DNA from: JBCBWG01 sp038523925
GTDB taxonomy: Bacteria > Pseudomonadota > Alphaproteobacteria > Rhizobiales > Hyphomicrobiaceae
DNA length: 64,000 nt
Direction: 5' to 3'
NCBI GenBank assembly: GCA_038523925.1
Contig: JBCBIY010000002.1
Location: forward strand, 62,001-126,000
A program made the translations under genes and the position numbers. This document shows positions 35,190 to 45,856 of this stretch, one piece after another. The first letter of the stretch is position 1; each line of letters begins with the position of its first letter. The notes below the pieces were generated by a model, which did no database searches, was not told the DNA's origin, and worked only from the letters and a program-made list of their open reading frames with translations.

Positions 35190-36448
35190 TCGCCGCGACG
35201 TTTATGGGGCTGTTGCTACTCGGCCTGCCGATCGCTCTCGTCCTCGCGATGACGGCGCTGGTCTACATCTTCTATGCGGGCCAGACGATCCTGCTGCAGT
35301 CGTTCGCGCAGCAGCTCTTTTCCGGCATCGAGACCTACGGCTTGCTCGCCGTCCCCCTCTTTATGCTCGCCGGCGAACTCATGAACGAGGGCGGCATCAC
35401 GCGCAGGCTCATCGATTTCGGGACAGTCTTCATCGGCCGGGTGCGCGGCGGGCTCGCCTACATCAACCTGATCGTCAACATGATGATGGCGTCGATGATC
35501 GGATCGGCAGCCGCGCAAATCGCGATCATGTCGAAGGCCATCGTGCCAGAGATGGAGCGAAAGGGATATTCGCGCGAGTTCGCAACGGCCACGACTGCGG
35601 CCGGCGGCCTGCTCTCGCCGATCATCCCGCCATCGATGCTGTTCGTCATCTTTGGCGTGCTTGCGCAGATCGCGATCGGCGACCTGTTCCTCGCAGGCAT
35701 CATCCCGGGCCTCATGATGGCAGCCGGCTTCATCGGCACGGTCGCAATCGTCGGCCTATTCCAGGAGTTTCCTGCAACCGAGAAGCGCACGCGGCTGGAG
35801 ACAATCCGGGCCATCGCCTACGGTGTGCCGACGTTGCTGATCCCGCTCGTCATCGTCGGCGGCATCCTGCTCGGCATCGCAACGCCGACGGAATCCGCAG
35901 CCGTCGCCTCGGTCACCGCGCTCGTCATCGGAGCGCTCTTCTATCGCGAGCTCAAGCTCAAGAGCCTGCCGAAGATCCTGCTGAACACGGCGATCAACTC
36001 ATCCGTCGTCATCTTCATGATTGCGACCGCCAACCTGTTCGGCTGGATCATCGTCTATGAGAAGATCCCGCAGGCCGGTGCCGAGTGGGTGACGACGCTG
36101 ACCGAAAATCCGCTGGTCTTCCTGCTGCTCGTCAACGCAATTCTGCTGTTCGTTGGCATGATCATCGACGGGATTGCCGCGTTGATCCTCATCGTGCCGA
36201 TCGTCCTGCCCATCGCGCAGCAGAATTACGGCATCGACCCGTATCACTTTGGCGTCGTCGTTTGCATCAACCTCGTCCTCGGCCTCCTGACGCCGCCGGT
36301 CGGCGCCGGCCTCTTCATCGCGACCGCCATGACCGGCGTCAAACCGTTCGCGCTGTTCCGTCAGCTCCTGCCCTTCCTCCTCTCCACCGTCGTCGTCCTC
36401 CTGATCGTCATCTGGCAACCCTGGCTGACGACTCTACTGATCCGTTGA
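35186..36448 (+). CDS. dctM: TRAP transporter large permease (DctM)
   Basis: 420 residues, about 12 helices; the ion-coupled transport subunit. Starts at TTG 35186, overlapping the dctQ stop, with AGGAGG at 35173-35178. Typical DctM motifs: VPLFMLAGELMNEGGITRRL, AAQIAIMSKAIVPEMERKGY, ATTAAGGLLSPIIPPSMLF, GIATPTESAAVASV and the C-terminal GLLTPPVGAGLFIATAMTG. Confidence 0.95.
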   Translation: MIAATFMGLLLLGLPIALVLAMTALVYIFYAGQTILLQSFAQQLFSGIETYGLLAVPLFMLAGELMNEGGITRRLIDFGTVFIGRVRGGLAYINLIVNMMMASMIGSAAAQIAIMSKAIVPEMERKGYSREFATATTAAGGLLSPIIPPSMLFVIFGVLAQIAIGDLFLAGIIPGLMMAAGFIGTVAIVGLFQEFPATEKRTRLETIRAIAYGVPTLLIPLVIVGGILLGIATPTESAAVASVTALVIGALFYRELKLKSLPKILLNTAINSSVVIFMIATANLFGWIIVYEKIPQAGAEWVTTLTENPLVFLLLVNAILLFVGMIIDGIAALILIVPIVLPIAQQNYGIDPYHFGVVVCINLVLGLLTPPVGAGLFIATAMTGVKPFALFRQLLPFLLSTVVVLLIVIWQPWLTTLLIR

Positions 36449-36524
36449 CGGTGTCGACGCCTTCCAATCAAAACGTCATGTTAGGTTGGTAGATGCGCGG
36501 TTTGTGTTTGCGGGAGGATGATCG

Positions 36525-37316
36525 ATGGCGCCGTTCAAGGCGGTGGTGTTCGACTGGGCGGGCACGACGGTCGACTTCGGATCGTTCGCGCCGATGGGCG
36601 TCTTCGTCGAAACGTTTGCTGAGTTCGGCGTCGCCGTCTCGATCGAAGAGGCGCGCGGGCCCATGGGCATGGCCAAGCGCGACCACATCAAGACCATGTT
36701 GGCCGTCCCGGATATCGCCGACCGCTGGGCCGCCGTGCACCGTTCGCCGCCGACTGACGCCGATGTCGACAAGGTCTACGCCGTATTCGTCCCGAAGAAC
36801 GAGACGGTGGCGGCGAAGTACGCGAGGCTTGTTGACGGCGCTAAGGCTGCCATCGACGACCTCCGCGACCGCGGCCTGAAGATTGGCTCGACCACCGGCT
36901 ACACGCGCTCGATCATGGCGCATGTTCTCCCCGTCGCCGCCCAACAGGGCTACGTCCCTGACAACCTTGTCTGCTCGGACGACCTGATCGAAGGTCGGCC
37001 CGGCCCGCTTGGCATGTATCAATGCTTCGTCGACCTCGGCGTCTACCCACCGTCGGCCGTCATCAAGGTTGACGATACCGCGCCGGGGATTGCCGAGGGC
37101 GTCGCGGCTGGCTGCGTCACCGTCGGCGTCACATTGTCCGGCAATGCCGTCGGCAAGACGCCTGAGGAATTGGCCGCAATGTCGGCCGACGAGATCGCGC
37201 CGCTCCGCGAAGCCGCAGCCGAACAGCTCGTTGCAGCCGGTGCCGACCACATCATCGACACGATCGCAGACCTGCCCGCGCTGATCGATACCCTCGAAGC
37301 TGACCGCAGCGCTTAA
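36525..37316 (+). CDS. phnX: Phosphonoacetaldehyde hydrolase (PhnX)
   Basis: 263 residues; a HAD-family enzyme that splits phosphonoacetaldehyde into acetaldehyde and phosphate, the last step in using 2-aminoethylphosphonate. Nucleophile Asp10 in AVVFDWAGTTVDFGS, the cap-domain Schiff-base Lys in GPMGMAKRDHIKTML (about 52), STTGYTRSIM, and DDLIEGRPGP...VIKVDDTAPGIAEG as HAD motifs III/IV. The transaminase partner PhnW is not in the window. It follows the TRAP genes by 76 bases in the same direction and may be cotranscribed, which would hint at a phosphonate-related TRAP substrate. Confidence 0.93.
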   Translation: MAPFKAVVFDWAGTTVDFGSFAPMGVFVETFAEFGVAVSIEEARGPMGMAKRDHIKTMLAVPDIADRWAAVHRSPPTDADVDKVYAVFVPKNETVAAKYARLVDGAKAAIDDLRDRGLKIGSTTGYTRSIMAHVLPVAAQQGYVPDNLVCSDDLIEGRPGPLGMYQCFVDLGVYPPSAVIKVDDTAPGIAEGVAAGCVTVGVTLSGNAVGKTPEELAAMSADEIAPLREAAAEQLVAAGADHIIDTIADLPALIDTLEADRSA

Positions 37317-37398
37317 GGCCAGTCGAAGTCCAGGTTCACCTTCCTCCACACGCCTAGATCACGCTTTGATTTGTGACGCGGCCTGTCGCGACTGCGCT

Positions 37399-38307
37399 CT
37401 AGCTCCGACTGCCGCGCAGGCCTTCGGCGGCCGCGCGCACGGTCTCGGCGACCTGGCCAAGCTGCTCGGCAAGCGGGCTTGACTTCCGCCACACCATACC
37501 GATGCGCCGCGACGGCTCCGGCGCGCGAAACCGAGAGACGGCGACTGGCGCCGATCGCGTCTCAACGTCGACCGCCATCTCCGGGATGAGCGTGACGCCG
37601 AAACCCGCACCGACCATCTGGACCAGGGTCGACAGCGACGTGACTTCGAACGCCTCGCGCGGTTTGGGCGACGCCATCTTGCAGAACGCAAGCGCCTGAT
37701 CGCGGAAGCAGTGCCCTTCTTCGAGCAGCAGAAGCTTCATGCGCGCCAGCGTCCGCGCATTCGGGACGGCGACGTCGGCGTCCGCTTCCGGCCGGACAAG
37801 CACGAACGCCTCTTTGAACAGCGCGACTTCGTTGAGCCCGGGCTCGGACACCGGCAACGCGACGATCGCGGCGTCGACCCGGCCGTCTTTGAGATCGCGC
37901 AGCAGCGTCGCCGTCAGCGTCTCGCGGACGTGGATGTCGAGGCCCGGGTTTTCATCCGCCAGGCGGGCGACGACCGCCGGCAGCAGATAAGGCGCGACCG
38001 TCGGGATGACGCCGACACGAAGCTGGCCCACCATCTGATCCTGCGACGCGCGCGCGAGGTCACCGAGTTCATCGACCGCGCGGAGAATCTCGCGAGCGCG
38101 CGCGACCGCCACTTCGCCGAAACGCGTGAGCCGGACCTGACGCGCACCGCGTTCGATCAACGTCGCGCCGAGGTTGTCCTCAAGCTCTTTGATCTGCATC
38201 GAGAGCGCCGGCTGCGAGACAGCGCAGGCGTCCGCCGCGCGCCCAAAGTGGCCGGCCCGTGCGAGGGCGTCGAAATATCGAAGCTGCCTGAGCGTCGCCT
38301 GGTTCAT
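37399..38307 (-). CDS. oxyR: OxyR, hydrogen-peroxide-sensing LysR regulator
   Basis: 302 residues. The winged helix (TLRQLRYFDALARAGHFGRA, AADACAVSQPALSMQIKELE) and effector domain are LysR-type. The two peroxide-reactive cysteines are present as EEGHCFRDQALAFC: Cys200 and Cys209, the same motif as E. coli Cys199/Cys208. Peroxide forms the disulfide and turns on antioxidant genes. It is divergent from katG with 128 bases between, the classical arrangement, so direct control of katG is expected. A consensus ATAG-N7-CTAT array was not clear in the intergenic region. Confidence 0.93.
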   Translation of the reverse strand: MNQATLRQLRYFDALARAGHFGRAADACAVSQPALSMQIKELEDNLGATLIERGARQVRLTRFGEVAVARAREILRAVDELGDLARASQDQMVGQLRVGVIPTVAPYLLPAVVARLADENPGLDIHVRETLTATLLRDLKDGRVDAAIVALPVSEPGLNEVALFKEAFVLVRPEADADVAVPNARTLARMKLLLLEEGHCFRDQALAFCKMASPKPREAFEVTSLSTLVQMVGAGFGVTLIPEMAVDVETRSAPVAVSRFRAPEPSRRIGMVWRKSSPLAEQLGQVAETVRAAAEGLRGSRS

Positions 38308-38435
38308 CAGCCAATCCTATCACACGCATCATGAAATCCAATTTCTCCTGATGAGCGCGAGAGGCTACATCAAGAGCTTAGTGTTAAGAGGCGGCTGCCT
38401 GCGGGGTAGCGGCCAAGTCGAGGAAGGGAAGCGAG

Positions 38436-40622
<2,187 letters not shown>

Positions 40623-40647
40623 GCGGTGGCGACACGACGACCACTCA

Positions 40648-40679
40648 AGCCCGGCGGAGCGATCTGCCGGGCTCTTTTT
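40648..40679 (+). terminator. Rho-independent terminator of katG
   Basis: AGCCCGGC and GCCGGGCT form a perfect 8-base stem with a 10-base loop, followed by CTTTTTC. It starts 25 bases after katG and lies just before the convergent 5-hydroxyisourate hydrolase stop. Confidence 0.88.
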
Positions 40680-40689
40680 CTGTCTGCTG

Positions 40690-41058
40690 TTAGCTGCCGC
40701 GATACGTCGAATAGCCAAACGGCGAGAGCAGCAGCGGCACATGATAGTGCGCGCTGGCGTCGCTCATGCCGAACCGGATCGGGATCTCGTCCAGGAACCG
40801 CGGCTCACCGTCAGCGAGCCCCGCCGCCGCCAGATACGCGCCGGCCGCAAACACCAGTTCGTAGGTTCCCGCCGCGAAGTGCTCCCGCGGCAGGATCGGC
40901 GCATCCGTTCGCCCGTCGTCGTTGGTGGCCGCGCGCGCGACCTCTGTCCGCCCCCCGTCGCGGTCGATCCGATAGAGCGTCAACGCAAGGCCTGCCGCCG
41001 GCCGCCCGCGCGCGGTATCCAGCACATGTGTAGTCAGATAACCTTGGGCGTCGGCCAT
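40690..41058 (-). CDS. uraH: 5-hydroxyisourate hydrolase
   Basis: 122 residues; a transthyretin-related protein that hydrolyses 5-hydroxyisourate to OHCU in urate breakdown. Catalytic residues are visible: LTTHVLDTARGRPAAGL near the N-terminus (His11), the central Arg region (TNDDGRTDAPIL), HYHVPLLLSPFGYSTYRGS at the C-terminus with the diagnostic YRGS tetrapeptide. No signal peptide from the ATG at 41058, so cytoplasmic. Divergent from the PuuE-UraD gene across 66 bases. Uricase, which supplies its substrate, is not in the window. Confidence 0.95.
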   Translation of the reverse strand: MADAQGYLTTHVLDTARGRPAAGLALTLYRIDRDGGRTEVARAATNDDGRTDAPILPREHFAAGTYELVFAAGAYLAAAGLADGEPRFLDEIPIRFGMSDASAHYHVPLLLSPFGYSTYRGS

Positions 41059-41124
41059 TGGCGTGCTCCTCGCTTCGACATGGCCGCCAGCATTTGTCCG
41101 GGGCAGCACAAGCGGAGCTAGTTT

Positions 41125-42576
41125 ATGAGCAGTGCGAGCGACACGCCAAGCCGCTATCCGCGCGACCTCGCAGGCTACGGCGCGGCGCCGCCCGATCCGC
41201 AGTGGCCCGGCGGCGCGAAAATCGCCGTGCAAATCGTGCTGAACTACGAAGAGGGTGGCGAGAACCACCTGCTCCACGGCGATGCCGCATCGGAAGCGTT
41301 CCTCTCCGAAATCATCGGCGCGGATGCGTGGCCCGGCGCGCGGCACTGGAACATGGAGACGATCTACGAGTACGGCGCGCGTGCCGGCTTCTGGCGGCTG
41401 CACCGGCTACTGACGGCGCACGATGTCCCCGTGACCGTCTTTGGTGTTGCAACGGCCTTGGCGCGAGCCCCTGCACAGGTTGGCGCAATGCAGGCGGCCG
41501 GCTGGGAGATCGCGAGCCACGGGCTCAAGTGGATCGAGCATCGCGACATGGCCCGCGATGAAGAAGCCCGCCACATCGACGCGGCGATCGCGCTCCATGC
41601 CGAGGCCACCGGTGCGCCGCCGCGCGGCTGGTACACAGGCCGCTGCTCGATGAATACCGTCGACCTGATCGCGGAACGCGGCGGCTTTGCCTACTGCGCC
41701 GACACCTACGCGGACGACCTGCCATACTGGCACCTCTCGGACCACACGCCGCTGCTGATGGTGCCTTACACGCTCGACGCCAATGACATGCGGTTTGCGA
41801 CGCCGCAGGGCTTCAACGCCGGCGACCAGTTCTACGCTTACCTCTGCGATACATTCGATGTGCTCTATGCCGAGGGCGACGCGGGCGCGCCGAAGATGAT
41901 GTCGATCGGGTTGCACTGCCGCTTAGCCGGCCGCCCGGGGCGCCTCGCAGCGCTCGACCGCTTTCTCGCGCACGCATCCGCGCACGAGGACGTTTGGTTT
42001 GCGACCCGCCTCGACATCGCCGAGCATTGGGCAGCCGTCCATCCACCCCCGTCCCGCGCGGCGATCGCCGACCGCCCGAGCCAGCTTCCGCGCGCAGCCT
42101 TCGTCGAACGCTTCGGCGGCGTCTTTGAGCATTCGCCATGGGTCGCCGAACGCGCTTACGACCTGGAACTCGGCCCAGCGCACGACACCGCGGCCGGCAT
42201 CCACAACGCCCTCTGCCGCGCATTCCGCTCGGCCACCGACGACGAACGGATGCAGGTCCTCCGTTCGCATCCAGACCTCGCAGGCAAGCTCGCGGCGGCC
42301 AAGCGGCTCACAGCCTCCTCGACCGCGGAACAAGCCTCGGCCGGGCTCGATGCACTCACCGACGACGAACGCGCGCGGTTTACCGAACTCAACACCCGCT
42401 ACACGGCGCAGTTCGGCTTTCCCTTTATCATCGCCGTGCGCGACCACACCAAAGCGAGCATCCTCCACGCCTTCGAACGGCGCATCGCAAACGCGCCGCA
42501 AGACGAGTTTACCGAAGCCTGCCGTCAGGTGGAGCGGATTGCAGCGTTTCGCATTGCAGACCTCGTTGCCGCGTGA
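41125..42576 (+). CDS. Bifunctional allantoinase (PuuE) / OHCU decarboxylase (UraD)
   Basis: 483 residues, a fusion of two purine-pathway enzymes. Residues about 1-312 are PuuE, the polysaccharide-deacetylase-fold allantoinase: YPRDLAGYGAAPPDPQWPGG, VLNYEEGGENHLLHGD, WEIASHGLKWI, WYTGRCSMNT and MSIGLHCRLAGRPGR. Residues about 318-480 are UraD: SQLPRAAFVERFGGVFEHSP, then LRSHPDLAGKLAAAKRLT, LNTRYTAQFGFPFIIAVRDHT (the catalytic His and substrate loop). UraD makes S-allantoin from OHCU, and PuuE hydrolyses it to allantoate, so consecutive steps are on one chain. It begins the plus-strand operon with the aminohydrolase and lyase genes. Confidence 0.95.
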   Translation: MSSASDTPSRYPRDLAGYGAAPPDPQWPGGAKIAVQIVLNYEEGGENHLLHGDAASEAFLSEIIGADAWPGARHWNMETIYEYGARAGFWRLHRLLTAHDVPVTVFGVATALARAPAQVGAMQAAGWEIASHGLKWIEHRDMARDEEARHIDAAIALHAEATGAPPRGWYTGRCSMNTVDLIAERGGFAYCADTYADDLPYWHLSDHTPLLMVPYTLDANDMRFATPQGFNAGDQFYAYLCDTFDVLYAEGDAGAPKMMSIGLHCRLAGRPGRLAALDRFLAHASAHEDVWFATRLDIAEHWAAVHPPPSRAAIADRPSQLPRAAFVERFGGVFEHSPWVAERAYDLELGPAHDTAAGIHNALCRAFRSATDDERMQVLRSHPDLAGKLAAAKRLTASSTAEQASAGLDALTDDERARFTELNTRYTAQFGFPFIIAVRDHTKASILHAFERRIANAPQDEFTEACRQVERIAAFRIADLVAA

Positions 42577-42600
42577 CGAGCCCAACGTAAGAGATCGACC

Positions 42601-43449
42601 GTGACACTGAAGCGAACCTACCCCGCGCCGCCCGGCGGACTGCCGCCGCAATCGGACCTGATCGCCGACCGCTCGATTTTCACCGACGCCTATGCCGTCA
42701 TTCCAAAGCGGTGCCTCTCCGACATCGTGACCAGCCGTCTGCCCGGCTGGCGCGACACGCGAGCCTGGGTGCTGGCCCGCCCGATGACGGGCTTCGCCGA
42801 GACGTTCTCACAGTTGATCCTTGAGATCGCGGCGGGCGGCGGGGCCGAAACGCCCGAGCCCGAGGCGGCAGCGGAGGGCGCCTACTTCGTGCTCGATGGC
42901 GAGATCACGCTTACGCTTTCCGGCAAGAGCCGCACCCTGTCGCCGGGCGGCTTCGCATACCTGCCGCCTGGCGTCGACTATGCGATGACGGCGCCCACCA
43001 CGGCGCGCGTCGTCTGGGTCCGCAAGCGCTACGAGCCGGCCGCGCAATTCAATGCGCCACAGCCGATCTTTGCAAGTGACGGCGACATTGCGCCAACGCC
43101 AATGCCAGACACTGACGGCCGCTGGGCGACAACGCGCTTTATGGATCCGGACGACCTCAGCCACGACATGCACATGACAATCGTCACGCTGCAGCCGGGC
43201 GCCGTCATCCCGTTCCCGGAAACCCACGTCATGGAGCACGGGCTCTATGTGCTCCAGGGCAAGGGCATCTACCGGCTCAATCAGGACTGGGTCGAGGTCG
43301 AGGCGGGCGACTTCATGTGGCTGCGCGCATTCTGCCCGCAGGCCTGCTACGCCGGCGGCCCCGAGCCGTTCCGGTATCTGCTCTATAAAGACGTCAACCG
43401 CTTCCCGCCGTTGGATGCCCCCGGCGGACGCTTGATCGGGCCCACCTGA
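42601..43449 (+). CDS. allE: (S)-ureidoglycine aminohydrolase
   Basis: 282 residues, a bicupin (two cupin barrels). Releases ammonia from S-ureidoglycine to give S-ureidoglycolate, preserving stereochemistry, using Mn(II). The C-terminal barrel carries the metal site: HMTIVTLQPGAVIPFPETHV, then MEHGLYVLQGKGIYRLN, with Glu/His/His/Gln ligands. The N-terminal FVLDGEITLTLSGKSRTLSP is the second cupin. The GTG at 42601 is the start, 24 bases after the PuuE-UraD gene; the stop overlaps the next ATG by one base, so the genes form one operon. Confidence 0.92.
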   Translation: MTLKRTYPAPPGGLPPQSDLIADRSIFTDAYAVIPKRCLSDIVTSRLPGWRDTRAWVLARPMTGFAETFSQLILEIAAGGGAETPEPEAAAEGAYFVLDGEITLTLSGKSRTLSPGGFAYLPPGVDYAMTAPTTARVVWVRKRYEPAAQFNAPQPIFASDGDIAPTPMPDTDGRWATTRFMDPDDLSHDMHMTIVTLQPGAVIPFPETHVMEHGLYVLQGKGIYRLNQDWVEVEAGDFMWLRAFCPQACYAGGPEPFRYLLYKDVNRFPPLDAPGGRLIGPT

Positions 43450-43931
43450 TGGACGTTGTCGCAGAGCCGCTGACGGCCGCGGCGTTCGCACTCTATGGCG
43501 ATGTCATCGAGATTGGCCGGAGCGAACCGCGCCTCATCAACGACGGCCGCTGCCGCCGCTATCACGACCTCGCGCGTCTCGACTTTGACTTGGGCGGGCG
43601 TGCCGGCGTCAGCCTGTTCCACTCGGACGCAGTCGACCTGCCCTACACCTGCCGCCTGATGGAGCGTCACCCGCTCGGCAGCCAGGCGTTCCTGCCGATG
43701 TCGGAGGCGCCGTTCCTCGTCATCGTCGCAGACGACGACACAGGCGCACCGGTCGAACCGCGCGCGTTTCTGAGCGCACCCGGCCAGGGCGTGAACTATC
43801 ATCGCAACATCTGGCACGGGGTTCTGACGCCGCTCGGCACACCACAGACGTTCACTGTCGTCGACTGGATCGGCAAAGCAGCCAACCTTGAAGAGCATCA
43901 CTTCGAAAAGCCCTTCACGGTCACCGCCTGA
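43449..43931 (+). CDS. allA: Ureidoglycolate lyase
   Basis: 160 residues; splits S-ureidoglycolate to glyoxylate and urea. The AllA cupin-like fold shows AAFALYGDVIEIG at the start, the SLFHSDAVDLPYTCRLMERH HPLGSQAFLPM-type core (about 60-85), FLVIVADDD, and the C-terminal GQGVNYHRNIWHGVLTPLG with the active-site His residues. Its ATG overlaps the aminohydrolase stop (TGATG). It completes the lower ureide pathway apart from allantoate amidohydrolase. Convergent with the dehydrogenase gene 6 bases away, with no obvious terminator. Confidence 0.94.
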   Translation: MDVVAEPLTAAAFALYGDVIEIGRSEPRLINDGRCRRYHDLARLDFDLGGRAGVSLFHSDAVDLPYTCRLMERHPLGSQAFLPMSEAPFLVIVADDDTGAPVEPRAFLSAPGQGVNYHRNIWHGVLTPLGTPQTFTVVDWIGKAANLEEHHFEKPFTVTA

Positions 43932-43937
43932 GGCGGT

Positions 43938-44969
43938 TCAGGCAAACGCAATCTGCGCCTTCATCGCCTGGCTGCGATCGTTCGCGACCTCGAACGCCGC
44001 GACGGCATTCTCAAGCGGCTCGGTATGCGTAATGAGCGGCGTCACATCGATCCGGCCGGCCTGCATCAGCGCAATCGCGGTTGCGTATTCGGCGTGAAAC
44101 CGGAACGAGCCCGACAGCGCGATCTCCTTTGCCGTGAGCTGCAGCATCGGCACGGCCATATCGCCACCGAGCCCCAACTGCACGATCCGCCCGCGCGGCC
44201 GGACCACGCCGAGCCCCGCGTGCAGTGCGGCTTCCGCGCCGGAGCACTCAAAGTGCACGTCAAACGTGCCTTTGTTTGCGCCATAGGCCGTCAGCGCATC
44301 GCCATCGCGTCCGACGTTGATGGTCCGATCAGCGCCTGCCCGGTCCGCAAAGCTAAGTGCTGCGTCGCTCAAATCTGTCGCGACGATGTGGGCTGCGCCA
44401 GCACTGCGCGCGACCATCACCGCGAGCGCGCCGATCGGACCTGAACCGGTCACCAGCACGCGCTGGCCAAGGAGGTCACCGGCTTGCCCGGCTGCATGCA
44501 GGACGACGGCAAGCGGCTCCGCCATCGCGACCGCGCCGGGGCTTAGCCCATCCGCCTTCACGCACTGTGCGCGCGTGGCGACAAGCGTTTCGCGGAATGC
44601 GCCCTGGATGTGCGGGAACGGCATCGCGGAGCCATAGAACCGCATGTCGAGGCAGTGGTTGTGATCGCCGCGCGCGCAATATTGGCAGACACCGCAGGGG
44701 CGCGATGGTGACACGCCGACCAGGTCGCCGACGTCGAGATCGTCAACGCCGTCACCGAGCGCTGTTACGTGGCCAGACACTTCGTGGCCGAGGATCATCG
44801 GCTCGCGGATGCGGACCGCGCCGAAGCCGCCGTGGTTGAAGTAATGCAGATCCGACCCGCAAACGCCGCCAACGGCAACGCGCACGGCGACCTCGCCCGG
44901 GCCCGGCGTCCGCGCCGCGCGCTCTTCGATCCGCAGGTCCTGCGGGGCATGCAATACCAGCGCACGCAT
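43938..44969 (-). CDS. Zinc-dependent L-idonate 5-dehydrogenase-like alcohol dehydrogenase
   Basis: 343 residues, medium-chain dehydrogenase. Catalytic zinc ligands: Cys37 in VGGVCGSDLHYFNHGG and the GHEVSG motif (about 62). The structural zinc site is the four-Cys PSRPCGVCQYCARGDHNHC. The nucleotide-binding loop reads VLVTGSGPIGALAVMVARSA. CGSDLHYFNHGG and FRFHAEYATAIALM are close to L-idonate 5-dehydrogenase (IdnD), which converts L-idonate to 5-ketogluconate; the divergent short-chain dehydrogenase resembles the next enzyme, IdnO. A related polyol substrate cannot be excluded. Confidence 0.85.
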   Translation of the reverse strand: MRALVLHAPQDLRIEERAARTPGPGEVAVRVAVGGVCGSDLHYFNHGGFGAVRIREPMILGHEVSGHVTALGDGVDDLDVGDLVGVSPSRPCGVCQYCARGDHNHCLDMRFYGSAMPFPHIQGAFRETLVATRAQCVKADGLSPGAVAMAEPLAVVLHAAGQAGDLLGQRVLVTGSGPIGALAVMVARSAGAAHIVATDLSDAALSFADRAGADRTINVGRDGDALTAYGANKGTFDVHFECSGAEAALHAGLGVVRPRGRIVQLGLGGDMAVPMLQLTAKEIALSGSFRFHAEYATAIALMQAGRIDVTPLITHTEPLENAVAAFEVANDRSQAMKAQIAFA

Positions 44970-45050
44970 CGTGTTCTCCCAGCCGCAATTGCAATCGGCA
45001 TCGCGATCATGTTGATCGGTGAGCTATCGCAGCCACAGGGATCGCCCGCA

Positions 45051-45824
45051 ATGTCTTCCACGCTTTCGATGTTCGACCTCACAGGGCGCACAGCACTGAT
45101 CACCGGGTCGTCGCAGGGGATCGGCTACGCGCTCGCCGAAGGCCTCGCCGGCGCCGGTGCCGCAATCGCGCTGAATGGACGCGATACCGCAAAGCTTGAC
45201 GCTGCGGCCGAGCGCCTGCGCCAGACCGGCGCGACGGTGCATACGGTGGCGTTCGATGCGACGGACCGGGCGGGCGCCGAGGCCGCGATCAACACATTTG
45301 AAGCCGACACCGGCGCGATCGACATCCTGGTCAACAATGCCGGCATGCAGCATCGCCAGCCGCTCGAAGAGTTTGACCCCGAACGTTTCGACACGCTGAT
45401 GCGCACGAACGTGACCTCGGTGTTCACGGTCGGGCAGCTTGTCGCGCGCCACATGATCAAGCGCGGGGCCGGCAAGATCATCAACATTGCATCGGTACAG
45501 ACAGCGCTCGCGCGGCCGGGGATTGCCCCCTACACGGCCTCGAAGGGCGCCGTCGGCAATCTTACGAAAGGCATGGCGACCGATTGGGCGAAGTACGGCC
45601 TGCAGGTCAACGCCATCGCGCCGGGCTACTTCGAGACGCCGCTTAATCAGGCGCTGGTCGACGATCCCGAGTTCACCGCGTGGCTCGAGAAGCGCACGCC
45701 CGCCGGCCGATGGGGCAAGGTCGATGAACTCGTCGGCGCCTGCGTGTTCTTAAGTTCCGCCGCCGCAAGCTTCGTCAACGGCCACACGCTGTTCGTCGAC
45801 GGCGGTATCAGCGTCAGCCTGTAG
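45051..45824 (+). CDS. Gluconate 5-dehydrogenase-like short-chain dehydrogenase
   Basis: 257 residues, classical SDR. Cofactor motif TGSSQGIGYALAEG (about 18-31; Arg-rich GRDTAKL suggests NADP preference), NNAG (about 94), the Ser-Tyr-Lys triad in INIASVQTALARPGIAPYTASKG. The family sequence MFDLTGRTALITGSSQGIGY and FVNGHTLFVDGGISVSL resemble gluconate 5-dehydrogenase (IdnO). With the divergent IdnD-like gene (81-base gap) it forms an L-idonate/gluconate interconversion pair. No idonate transporter, gluconokinase or regulator sits beside them. The ATG at 45051 is used; the Met at 45069 is an alternative. Confidence 0.87.
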   Translation: MSSTLSMFDLTGRTALITGSSQGIGYALAEGLAGAGAAIALNGRDTAKLDAAAERLRQTGATVHTVAFDATDRAGAEAAINTFEADTGAIDILVNNAGMQHRQPLEEFDPERFDTLMRTNVTSVFTVGQLVARHMIKRGAGKIINIASVQTALARPGIAPYTASKGAVGNLTKGMATDWAKYGLQVNAIAPGYFETPLNQALVDDPEFTAWLEKRTPAGRWGKVDELVGACVFLSSAAASFVNGHTLFVDGGISVSL

Positions 45825-45856
45825 CGGCCGCCAAGACGGGCAACTCGAGAGTCGAG

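Noticed and set aside
36468..37349. Long open frame antisense to phnX on the minus strand
   Set aside because: Typical high-GC shadow frame; composition is Arg/Asp/His-rich with no family features, while phnX on the other strand is unmistakable.
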